Shown: piece by piece, positions 1-6,005 of the stretch
How the letters are laid out: each line of letters begins with the position of its first letter
Position numbering within the stretch: position 1 is the stretch's first letter
Assembly (NCBI GenBank): GCA_934631985.1
Contig: CAKTYE010000062.1
Location: 1-14,879, forward strand
Source: an uncultured Clostridia bacterium
Lineage (GTDB): Bacteria; Bacillota; Clostridia; Christensenellales; Aristaeellaceae
Length of the DNA: 14,879 nucleotides
Direction: 5' to 3'
Made by a program: the position numbers and the translations under genes
Notes under the pieces: generated by a model
Told to the model about the DNA's origin: nothing
Databases searched by the model: none
What the model saw: the letters and a program-made list of their open reading frames with translations, nothing else

Positions 1-87
1 ACATAGGGCATCCTGTTGATTTTCACAAAATGCATGTCCGCCTATGTGAATCCTGCCATTTATGCGGTGTTGCCTTAAGTAAATATT

Positions 88-129
88 ATCGCCTCCTGCA
101 CGGCTCCTGTGAACCATGCAGGGGGCGAT
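88..129 (+). terminator. Hairpin, probable terminator of a gene left of the window
   Basis: Arms at 88-100 and 117-129 form a 13-bp stem with a single G-T wobble and a 16-nt loop. On the plus strand the stem is followed by ACTTTATTT, a moderately T-rich tail. It therefore probably ends a plus-strand transcript whose gene lies off the left edge. The minus-strand side is also AT-rich, so a terminator in the other direction cannot be excluded. It separates the murQ promoter from whatever lies upstream. Confidence 0.55.
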
Positions 130-187
130 ACTTTATTTGGGCGGTCCTTTGCTCAATCTTCTCTAAACTAGTTCATATATTTCTTCA

Positions 188-202
188 TTGTTTCATAAAC
201 AA
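188..202. promoter_or_regulatory. Palindrome, candidate operator of the murQ operon
   Basis: TTGTTT-CAT-AAACAA is an inverted repeat with perfect 6-bp arms and a 3-nt centre. It ends four bases before the -35 box of the murQ promoter and lies in an AT-rich tract (about 130-206) that contrasts with the GC-rich genes. Position and symmetry suit a binding site for a transcription factor, such as a MurR/RpiR-type or other sugar-sensing regulator. That is inference: no regulator gene is in the window and I found no second copy. Confidence 0.35.
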
Positions 203-206
203 GTCC

Positions 207-236
207 TTGACAATCTGCAAACTCCGGGGCTATACT
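207..236 (+). promoter_or_regulatory. Sigma-A-type promoter of the murQ operon
   Basis: The -35 box TTGACA (207-212) is a perfect consensus match. The -10 box TATACT (231-236) follows after an 18-nt spacer. Transcription would begin near 243, giving a leader of about 50 nt that ends in the purine-rich murQ ribosome binding site. No other convincing promoter is seen before any of the four downstream plus-strand genes, so this one probably drives all five. Confidence 0.8.
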
Positions 237-294
237 TTCCGTAGAAACCGGCATTCCACAAGAAGAAAGAGGAAGATAAAGGAGGCCCCCTGAC

Positions 295-1200
295 ATGGCG
301 GTTGAATTGAAGAAGATCGACACGGAAAAGCGCAACGAGCGCTCCATGCATATTGACAGCATGTCCACCCTGGACATGGTACGGCTGATCAACGATGAGG
401 ATCACAAGGTCGCGGAGGCGGTGGCAGAGGTCACCCCGGAGATCGCCAAGGCGGTGGATGTGATCTATGCCCAGCTTCGCAAGGGCGGGCGGCTGGTGTA
501 TGTGGGTGCAGGCACGTCCGGGCGGCTGGGCGTGCTGGACGCGGCGGAATGCCCGCCCACCTACGGCGTATCCCCGGATCTGGTGGTAGGCCTGATCGCG
601 GGCGGCCCCTCTGCCTTCCTGAAGGCCATTGAGGGCGCGGAGGACAGCCGTGAGCTGGGACAGCAGGATCTGAAAAAGATGAACTTCTGCGACAAGGACG
701 TGGTAGTGGGCATCGCCGCCAGCGGACGCACCCCCTATGTGCTGGGCGCAATGGACTATGCTCACAGCGTGGGCGCACCTGTGCTGGCCCTGACCTGCTG
801 CCATAACAGCGAGCTGTCCCGTCATGCGGACATTACCATGGCCCCCGTTCCCGGCCCGGAAGTCGTTACCGGCTCCTCCCGCATGAAGAGCGGCACGGCA
901 CAGAAAATGGTGCTGAACATCCTCTCCACTGCCGTAATGATCAAGCTGGGCAAGGTCTACGGCAACCTGATGGTGGACGTGAAGGCCAGCAATGAAAAGC
1001 TGTATCAGCGGGCGGTGTCCATCGTCTGCACCTCCACGGGCGTGACGGAGGACGAAGCCAAGCAGGTGCTGGAGCAGTGTCACTTTGCCTGCAAGCCCGC
1101 CATCGTGTCCATTCTGCTGGGCGTGACCCCGGAGGAGGCCGTCACGGCGCTGGAAAAGGCCGATGGACGAATCGCTGACGCCCTGAAAAACGGAAAGTAA
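295..1200 (+). CDS. murQ: N-acetylmuramic acid 6-phosphate etherase MurQ
   Basis: Cytoplasmic enzyme that cleaves the D-lactyl ether of MurNAc-6-phosphate to give GlcNAc-6-phosphate and D-lactate, the committed step of MurNAc salvage. At 301 residues it has normal MurQ length and a single SIS domain. The signature GAGTSGRLGVLDAAECPPT begins at residue 71. The two catalytic glutamates known from E. coli (Glu83, Glu114) correspond to Glu85 and Glu116. The AASGRTPYV loop (141-149) and the GSSRMKSGTAQK loop (193-204) are also intact. The ATG follows AAGGAGG with 10 nt spacing, just downstream of a consensus promoter. It is the first gene of a five-gene salvage operon; anmK follows after 13 nt. 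The family assignment is very secure. Confidence 0.97.
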   Translation: MAVELKKIDTEKRNERSMHIDSMSTLDMVRLINDEDHKVAEAVAEVTPEIAKAVDVIYAQLRKGGRLVYVGAGTSGRLGVLDAAECPPTYGVSPDLVVGLIAGGPSAFLKAIEGAEDSRELGQQDLKKMNFCDKDVVVGIAASGRTPYVLGAMDYAHSVGAPVLALTCCHNSELSRHADITMAPVPGPEVVTGSSRMKSGTAQKMVLNILSTAVMIKLGKVYGNLMVDVKASNEKLYQRAVSIVCTSTGVTEDEAKQVLEQCHFACKPAIVSILLGVTPEEAVTALEKADGRIADALKNGK

Positions 1201-1201
1201 C

Positions 1202-1207
1202 GAGGTG
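1202..1207 (+). promoter_or_regulatory. Ribosome binding site that decides the anmK start
   Basis: GAGGTG at 1202-1207 lies six bases before the ATG at 1214 and is a good Shine-Dalgarno match. The GTG inside it (1205) is in frame and could be miscalled as a start three codons upstream. A ribosome using that GTG would have no comparable site at a suitable distance, so ATG 1214 is preferred. Confidence 0.6.
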
Positions 1208-1213
1208 TCCGCC

Positions 1214-2398
1214 ATGCATGTGTTGGAACCTATCTGCGCCAAGCCGGAGCGGCTGGTCATTGGGCTGATGAGCGGCACCAGCGCGGACGGCATTGACGCG
1301 GCGCTGTGCCGCATCCGCGGGAACGGCCTGACCACCCGCGTCACCATGGAGGCCTTTCATTGCACGGACTTTGAAGCACCCCTGCGGGAGCGTATCCTGA
1401 CGCTGGCAGGGGGCGAGGTGGGCGGTACGCGGGAGCTGCTGCTGCTCAGTGCCCTGCTGGGGGGGCTCTATGCGGAAAGCTGTTTGGCGCTGTGCTGTCA
1501 GGCGGGGGTGAAGCCCTCGGACATTGATCTGGTGGGCAGCCACGGACAGACCCTGTGGCACCAGCCCGCCCCCGCGGATTATCTGGGCTATCAGATCACC
1601 GGAACGCTGCAAATGGGCGAGCCGTCCTATATCAATGAGGCGCTGGGCTGCCCCGTGGTCAGCGATTTCCGCGTGCGAGACATGGCGGCGGGCGGTCAGG
1701 GCGCGCCCCTGGTGCCTTATACGGAATTTCTGCTCTACCGGGATGAAAACGCCACGGTGGGGCTGCAAAACATCGGCGGCATCGGCAACCTGACGGTACT
1801 GCCCCGAGGCGGCAGTCTGGCAGATACCTTCGCCTTTGACACCGGCCCCGGCAACATGGTAATGGATCAGCTGGTGGCCCGCATGACAGGCGGCGAAAAG
1901 CGCTTTGACGAGGGCGGCAAGCTGGCGGCGCAGGGGCATGTGCATCCCGGTCTGCTGGCCTTTATGATGCAGGATCCCTATTTGAAGCGCAAGCCCCCCA
2001 AGACCTCCGGGCGGGAATGCTACGGCGCGCCTTATGTGGACGCGCTGGTGCGGGAGGCTGAAGCGCTGGGCGTTTCGCCCCTCGATCAGCTTGCCACGGC
2101 GACCCGCTTCACGGCGGAGTGCATTCGCAGTGCCATTGAGAACGACTGCACGGCGAAGCCTGAAAAGCTAATCGTGGGCGGCGGCGGCAGTCAGAATCCC
2201 ACGCTGATGGCAATGCTGGCGGACTGCCTGCCCGGGGTGCGCGTGCTGCGCAACGAGGATCTGGGGCTGGACAGCAATGCCAAGGAAGCCGTGGCCTTCG
2301 CCCTGCTGGCGAATGAATATCTTTTCCAGAACTGCGGCAACGTGTGCCGGGTCACCGGGGCGCGTCATCCCGTGGTGCTGGGCAAGCTGAGCCTGTAA
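1214..2398 (+). CDS. anmK: Anhydro-N-acetylmuramic acid kinase AnmK
   Basis: Converts 1,6-anhydro-MurNAc plus ATP and water to MurNAc-6-phosphate, the substrate of MurQ encoded just upstream. The 394-residue protein belongs to the ASKHA (hexokinase/Hsp70-like) fold. Visible motifs in order are the N-terminal phosphate loop GLMSGTSADGID (17-28), GSHGQTLWH (108-116), and DFRVRDMAAGGQGAPL (151-166), whose Asp156 matches the catalytic base of characterised AnmK. Then come NIGGIGNLT, FDTGPGN and, near the C-terminus, GGGGSQNPTLM and AKEAVAFALLA. AnmK is best known from Gram-negative bacteria, where lytic transglycosylases make the anhydro sugar; its presence here implies a source of anhydro-muropeptides. 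An alternative GTG start at 1205 adds three residues but is less likely. Confidence 0.96.
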   Translation: MHVLEPICAKPERLVIGLMSGTSADGIDAALCRIRGNGLTTRVTMEAFHCTDFEAPLRERILTLAGGEVGGTRELLLLSALLGGLYAESCLALCCQAGVKPSDIDLVGSHGQTLWHQPAPADYLGYQITGTLQMGEPSYINEALGCPVVSDFRVRDMAAGGQGAPLVPYTEFLLYRDENATVGLQNIGGIGNLTVLPRGGSLADTFAFDTGPGNMVMDQLVARMTGGEKRFDEGGKLAAQGHVHPGLLAFMMQDPYLKRKPPKTSGRECYGAPYVDALVREAEALGVSPLDQLATATRFTAECIRSAIENDCTAKPEKLIVGGGGSQNPTLMAMLADCLPGVRVLRNEDLGLDSNAKEAVAFALLANEYLFQNCGNVCRVTGARHPVVLGKLSL

Positions 2399-2433
2399 CC
2401 CTTGCGGACGGAAACGAAGGAGGATCGCATTCG

Positions 2434-3993
2434 ATGGAACGCGACATTGTATGGCAGATCGGTCAACGCCTGATGACGGGCTTTGAGGGAACTGAGATCT
2501 CACAGGCGCTGCGGGATGCGGTGCATACCTATAAGATCGGCAACATCATTCTGTTTGAACACAATGTGGAGAACAAGGAACAGCTTCGCCGCCTGTGCGC
2601 AGAGCTGCAGGCGCTGGTACAGGCGGAGACGGGTACGCCCGCGCTCATCGCCATCGATCAGGAGGGCGGCATCGTCTCCCGGCTGAAGGGCGACTGCGCC
2701 GTTGTGCCCTCGGCGATGTGCGTTTCCGCCACGGGCAAGCCGGAAAACGCCTATACGGCGGGCAAGCTGACGGGCGAGGAGCTGGCGGCGCTGGGTGTGA
2801 ACTTTGACCTGGCCCCTGTGCTGGACGTGAATTCCAACCGCAAGAACGTGGTCATCGGCACCCGCAGCTATGGCGAGTCTCCCAAGCTGGTGGCGACCTA
2901 TGGCGTGGCCATGTCCCGGGGCCTGCAGGCGGGCGGCGTGTTGAGCTGCGGCAAGCACTTCCCCGGGCACGGCGACACGGCGGTGGACTCCCATCTGGGA
3001 CTGCCGCTGGTGGAAAAGTCGCTGGAGGAGCTGGAAGCATGCGAGCTGATCCCCTTCCGCGCTGCCATTGACGCAGACATTGACGCAATGATGACGACGC
3101 ACATCCTTTTCCCCAAGCTGGAAAAGGAGAAAATTCCCGCCACCATGTCCCGCACCATTATGACGGGGCTGCTGCGGGAACGTCTGGGCTTCAAGGGGCT
3201 TATCATCTCCGACTGCATGATGATGGGCGCGATCCAGGATTATTACGGCACCATTCCCGGCTGCGTTGCGGCCTGCAAGGCGGGCGTGGATATGGTCATC
3301 ATCTCTCACAGTGCTGAGCTGGCAGGGCAGGCGGCCCAGGCCATCCGCGAGGAAGCGGAAAAGGGCGGCGTGCTGGCGGAAGAAATGGACGTTGCCATGG
3401 CACATATCGCGGCCTGCAAGGCGCGGCTGCATCCCGCAGACCCCGCCGCCTTTGATACGGTGGGCAGTGCAGCGCATCGGGAGATCGTTCATGCGCTGCG
3501 CCAGGCGGGCGCGACCCATCTGGGCGGTGCGGCGCAGGTCCCGGCGCTGGGCGACAAGCCCTTCTTCGTAGGCTGCTATCCGTTCCGGGTGACGCTGGTT
3601 TCCAGCCCTGTGGACACCCATGTGTGCTTCCCCACCTGGCTGATGGAGCAGTTCGGCGGCGACAGCCTTGTGACGGACACCAACCCCTCCGACGAGGAGG
3701 TAGCCCGTGCAGTGGAGGCTGCCAAGGGTCACAGCTGCATTGTGCTGGGCACCTACAACGGCTGCGCCCGTCCGGGGCAGAAGCACCTGATGGAAGCATT
3801 GGAAGCCCTGCAAATCCCCATGGTGTGCGTGGCGCTGCGCAATCCCGATGATCTGAAGGGCCTGCCGGAGCATGCCTACGGGTTGGAGGTTTATGAATAC
3901 AGCATCAGCAGTCTGGAAATCGTGGCAGAGGTGCTGCGCGGAGACTTGATCCCCGCCGGAAAGCTGCCCGTCACGCTGGAGGAACAGGCATGA
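2434..3993 (+). CDS. nagZ: Cytoplasmic GH3 beta-N-acetylglucosaminidase NagZ
   Basis: Glycoside hydrolase family 3 enzyme expected to release GlcNAc from GlcNAc-MurNAc or GlcNAc-anhydroMurNAc muropeptides. The 519-residue protein has an N-terminal TIM barrel (about 1-340) with IDQEGGIVSRL (74-84) and the NagZ hallmark KHFPGHGDT (174-182). Next is the Asp185/His187 pair that acts as general acid/base in Gram-positive NagZ, then the nucleophile Asp260 in SDCMMMGAI. A C-terminal alpha/beta domain follows (about 375-519), so it resembles the two-domain Gram-positive type rather than the short Gram-negative one. No signal peptide is visible, so it should act inside the cell on imported disaccharides. 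The start at ATG 2434 follows AAGGAGG. The reading frame is open back to 2344, inside anmK, but that extension has no motif. The gene overlaps the next one by ATGA. Confidence 0.95.
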   Translation: MERDIVWQIGQRLMTGFEGTEISQALRDAVHTYKIGNIILFEHNVENKEQLRRLCAELQALVQAETGTPALIAIDQEGGIVSRLKGDCAVVPSAMCVSATGKPENAYTAGKLTGEELAALGVNFDLAPVLDVNSNRKNVVIGTRSYGESPKLVATYGVAMSRGLQAGGVLSCGKHFPGHGDTAVDSHLGLPLVEKSLEELEACELIPFRAAIDADIDAMMTTHILFPKLEKEKIPATMSRTIMTGLLRERLGFKGLIISDCMMMGAIQDYYGTIPGCVAACKAGVDMVIISHSAELAGQAAQAIREEAEKGGVLAEEMDVAMAHIAACKARLHPADPAAFDTVGSAAHREIVHALRQAGATHLGGAAQVPALGDKPFFVGCYPFRVTLVSSPVDTHVCFPTWLMEQFGGDSLVTDTNPSDEEVARAVEAAKGHSCIVLGTYNGCARPGQKHLMEALEALQIPMVCVALRNPDDLKGLPEHAYGLEVYEYSISSLEIVAEVLRGDLIPAGKLPVTLEEQA

Positions 3994-4913
3994 ACGAACA
4001 AACCTATGTCTGCGGCTGGGACGGCGGCGGCACCAAAACAGAGGTGCTGTGCCTGTCCCCTGCCGGGGAAACGCTGGCGGATGCGGCCTTTGGCCCCCTG
4101 AACATCAACGGTGCAGCCCCGGAGAAGGTGCGCGCTACCATCCAGGACTGCGTAGACTTTATGGCGGCGCAGCCCGGCGGACTTGCCGCCTGCGCGGCGC
4201 TGGTCATCGGCACGGCAGGGGTCAGCAACCATCATGCCGTGGAGCTGATTGAGAACAGTGTGCGCGAAGCGGGCTACACAGGCTCCCTGCGTGTGCTGGG
4301 AGATCAGGAAATTGCGCTGGCAGGCGCGGTAGAAGGCCCCGGCGCGGTGCTGGTGGCGGGTACAGGCTCCATCTGCTGCGGCAGGAACGGCGCAGGACAA
4401 CGCACCCGTTCCGGGGGCTACGGCTACCTGATCGATGACGAAGGCAGCGGCTATGCCCTGGGCCGGGATATTTTGAAGGCAGTCGTCCGTGCTGCGGACG
4501 GACGGGGTGCTACAACGTCCCTGACTGCACTGGTTTACGAAAAGCTGCAAGTGACGGAGGTCTCCGCAGTCATCACCTGGCTGTATGCTTCCACCACTGG
4601 GAAGAAGGAAATCGCTTCCCTTGCGCCGCTGCTGCTGACGGCGCTGACGCAGGAGGATCCCGCCGCGCTGGCCATTGCGGATCATGCTGCCGAGGAGCTG
4701 GCGGCGCTGGCCTGTGCCGTGTGGCGCAAGCTGGGGCTGCAAGGCGGCGAGCTGGCGCTGCTGGGCAGCATCCTGACCCGTTACGAGCGCATTCGTGCGG
4801 GCGTGACACGCCTGTGCCGCGCGGCTTACCCTGATATGAAGGTGATCGCGCCCCGCGCCAGTGCCGCCATGGGTGCGGCCCTGCTGGCCCGGGAGCTAAA
4901 GGAGGAACGCTGA
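3990..4913 (+). CDS. murK: BadF/BadG/BcrA-family amino-sugar kinase (MurK/NagK-like)
   Basis: ATP-dependent kinase, most likely phosphorylating GlcNAc and MurNAc released by NagZ. The 307-residue ASKHA-fold protein shows the phosphate loop GWDGGGTKTE (9-18), an acidic GDQEIALAGA (104-113), the second phosphate motif VAGTGSICCG (122-131) and GGYGYLIDDEGSGYALGRD (142-160), all typical of BadF-type N-acetylglucosamine kinases. From memory, Clostridium acetobutylicum MurK belongs to this family, sits beside nagZ and acts on both MurNAc and GlcNAc. The same position here supports the symbol, but sequence alone cannot separate MurK from a GlcNAc-only NagK. Its start codon overlaps the nagZ stop (ATGA), indicating translational coupling. 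The activator-type members of the family are iron-sulfur proteins of other pathways and fit the context less well. Confidence 0.82.
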   Translation: MNEQTYVCGWDGGGTKTEVLCLSPAGETLADAAFGPLNINGAAPEKVRATIQDCVDFMAAQPGGLAACAALVIGTAGVSNHHAVELIENSVREAGYTGSLRVLGDQEIALAGAVEGPGAVLVAGTGSICCGRNGAGQRTRSGGYGYLIDDEGSGYALGRDILKAVVRAADGRGATTSLTALVYEKLQVTEVSAVITWLYASTTGKKEIASLAPLLLTALTQEDPAALAIADHAAEELAALACAVWRKLGLQGGELALLGSILTRYERIRAGVTRLCRAAYPDMKVIAPRASAAMGAALLARELKEER

Positions 4914-4916
4914 AGT

Positions 4917-5405
4917 ATGGATATGCTAGTCAATCTGATGACACTGCCCGAGGAGCCTGCGCTGCCTGCCGGGCTTCACATTCGCCGGGCCATGGCCCCC
5001 GATAAGCTGACCATTGTGGACTGGGTGAAGGAGCATTCCGGCCCCAGCGCCGCCGGAGAGTGCGACGTATGCTTTGCCCACACGCCCATCAGCTGCTATG
5101 TAGCGACGCGCGGCGGCGATATTCTGGGCTATGCCTGCTATAACGCCACAGCCCCGGATTTCTTCGGCCCCACCCGCGTGCTGGACGAGGAGCAGGGCAA
5201 AGGTCTTGGCAAGGCGCTGCTGCTGCGCTGCCTGCATGCCATGCGGGACGAGGGATACATTTACGCCATCATCGGCGGCGTAGGCCCGGTGGCATTCTAT
5301 GAAAAGTGTGTGGGCGCGCATGTGATCCCGGATTCCACCCCCGGCGCGTATAAGGATTTCCTTGGCGCGATTCGCCGCGGGGCGATGGGGACAACGAAGG
5401 ACTGA
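4917..5405 (+). CDS. GNAT acetyltransferase, candidate glucosamine(ide) N-acetyltransferase (GlmA-like)
   Basis: Single-domain GNAT protein of 162 residues. The acetyl-CoA loop is QGKGLG (93-98), inside VLDEEQGKGLGKALLLRCL, preceded by the beta strands around ISCYVATRGGDILGYACY (58-75). A conserved-looking segment, AIIGGVGPVAFYEKCVGAHVIP, starts at residue 117. It is the last gene of the murQ-anmK-nagZ-murK operon and starts 3 nt after the kinase stop. AAGGAGG lies 12 nt upstream of the ATG. From memory, C. acetobutylicum encodes a GNAT enzyme (GlmA) next to nagZ and murK that N-acetylates glucosamine and glucosaminides. Operon position suggests the same role here: restoring N-acetyl groups on GlcN from deacetylated peptidoglycan so that NagZ or the kinase can use it. 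The GNAT assignment is secure; the substrate is inferred. Confidence 0.8.
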   Translation: MDMLVNLMTLPEEPALPAGLHIRRAMAPDKLTIVDWVKEHSGPSAAGECDVCFAHTPISCYVATRGGDILGYACYNATAPDFFGPTRVLDEEQGKGLGKALLLRCLHAMRDEGYIYAIIGGVGPVAFYEKCVGAHVIPDSTPGAYKDFLGAIRRGAMGTTKD

Positions 5406-5441
5406 AGGGGAACAGGTAGCTTTTGGGCGGACGGAACCCCA

Positions 5442-5460
5442 CCTCCCCTTTCAGGGGAGG
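5442..5460. terminator. GC-rich hairpin after the murQ operon (terminator or dispersed palindrome)
   Basis: CCTCCCCT (5442-5449) and AGGGGAGG (5453-5460) form a perfect 8-bp stem around a 3-nt loop, followed on the plus strand by CTTTTGG. It lies 37 nt after the last plus-strand stop codon and probably ends that transcript. The T-run is short, and an 8-bp direct repeat GCTTTTGG (5419-5426 and 5460-5467) brackets the hairpin. It could instead be a copy of a short dispersed palindromic repeat. Confidence 0.5.
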
Positions 5461-5498
5461 CTTTTGGCGCGTTCCTCCACCCTTATATAATTTCATAC

Positions 5499-5556
5499 AA
5501 AAAAACAGGGCTGTTCCCTCTCTGACCACACTAAGGATCAGGAAGGAGCAGCCCTG
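5499..5556 (-). terminator. Rho-independent terminator of the six-gene minus-strand operon
   Basis: Read on the minus strand, CAGGGCTG (5556-5549) pairs perfectly with CAGCCCTG (5513-5506). The stem extends inward by several more, partly wobble, pairs. It is followed by seven T residues (complement of 5499-5505). It begins 8 nt after the stop codon of the last gene of that operon. On the plus strand the hairpin is followed by CCTTTATTT, so it may weakly back up termination of the converging murQ operon. Confidence 0.85.
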
Positions 5557-5564
5557 CCTTTATT

Positions 5565-5993
5565 TCACCTTTTCAGCGTAGGCACAGCCTCCTCTGGCCC
5601 TGCCCGCAGTACCCCGATCCCTGCGATCAGCACCAGCACAGGCCCCAGAAGCTCCAATAAATACATCGGGTTAAATTCCGAGCCAAACACCGTCACACCC
5701 ACGAATGCCAGCATCAGTCCTGCCAGCACCACGCTGGCGATCAGCAGTCCGCGATGCTTATTGCCCAGCAGTGCGAAAACGCCTGTCACACACTGCACGA
5801 TGCCGTTGATGAGCATCAGCACACCCATGAATATCGTGGCCTGCGTCGCCATTCCCGCGTCAATGGCGCTGTCCGTGCTTTGCGCCAGCTCGCCGATCTC
5901 CCCGCTGGACATCAGCATGGCAGCGCCCAGCAGCAGATAATACCCCGCAAAGGTCAGCATCACCACCGCGGCGATCTTCAAAAATTTTCGCAT
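5565..5993 (-). CDS. Small four-helix membrane protein of unknown function
   Basis: I do not recognise a named family. The 142-residue protein has four hydrophobic stretches long enough to cross the membrane, at about 7-28, 52-77, 82-104 and 110-130. A more polar loop between the first two (29-51) is rich in Ser, Glu and Asp, and the C-terminal tail is short and charged (PEEAVPTLKR). The N-terminus MRKFLK is positively charged, suggesting it stays in the cytoplasm. It is the last gene of the operon, 12 nt after the L,D-transpeptidase stop, and its ATG is preceded by AAGGAGGGG. A terminator follows almost at once. Position suggests a link to the cell envelope, but no catalytic residues are visible. 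Confidence 0.8.
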   Translation of the reverse strand: MRKFLKIAAVVMLTFAGYYLLLGAAMLMSSGEIGELAQSTDSAIDAGMATQATIFMGVLMLINGIVQCVTGVFALLGNKHRGLLIASVVLAGLMLAFVGVTVFGSEFNPMYLLELLGPVLVLIAGIGVLRAGPEEAVPTLKR

Positions 5994-6005
5994 GGAAGCC
6001 CCTCC

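Noticed and set aside
1..47. Inverted repeat ACATAGG...CCTATGT at the left edge
   Set aside because: The arms are 7 bp with a 33-nt loop, which is weak and cut by the window edge; chance is a sufficient explanation.
1..78. Hydrophobic reading frame ending in TAA at 76-78, as if the tail of an upstream gene
   Set aside because: The frame contains a TAG at 4-6, so at most 23 codons are open, without a start or ribosome binding site. A frameshifted gene end is possible but cannot be shown.
30..293. Open frame of 87 codons with several Cys pairs, resembling a small zinc-binding protein
   Set aside because: It runs straight through the terminator-like hairpin (88-129) and the murQ promoter (207-236), has no ribosome binding site, and its composition after residue 30 is not protein-like.
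2500..3873. Minus-strand open frame of 457 codons inside nagZ
   Set aside because: The sense strand encodes an intact GH3 enzyme with all catalytic residues; the antisense product has no recognisable domain or ribosome binding site.
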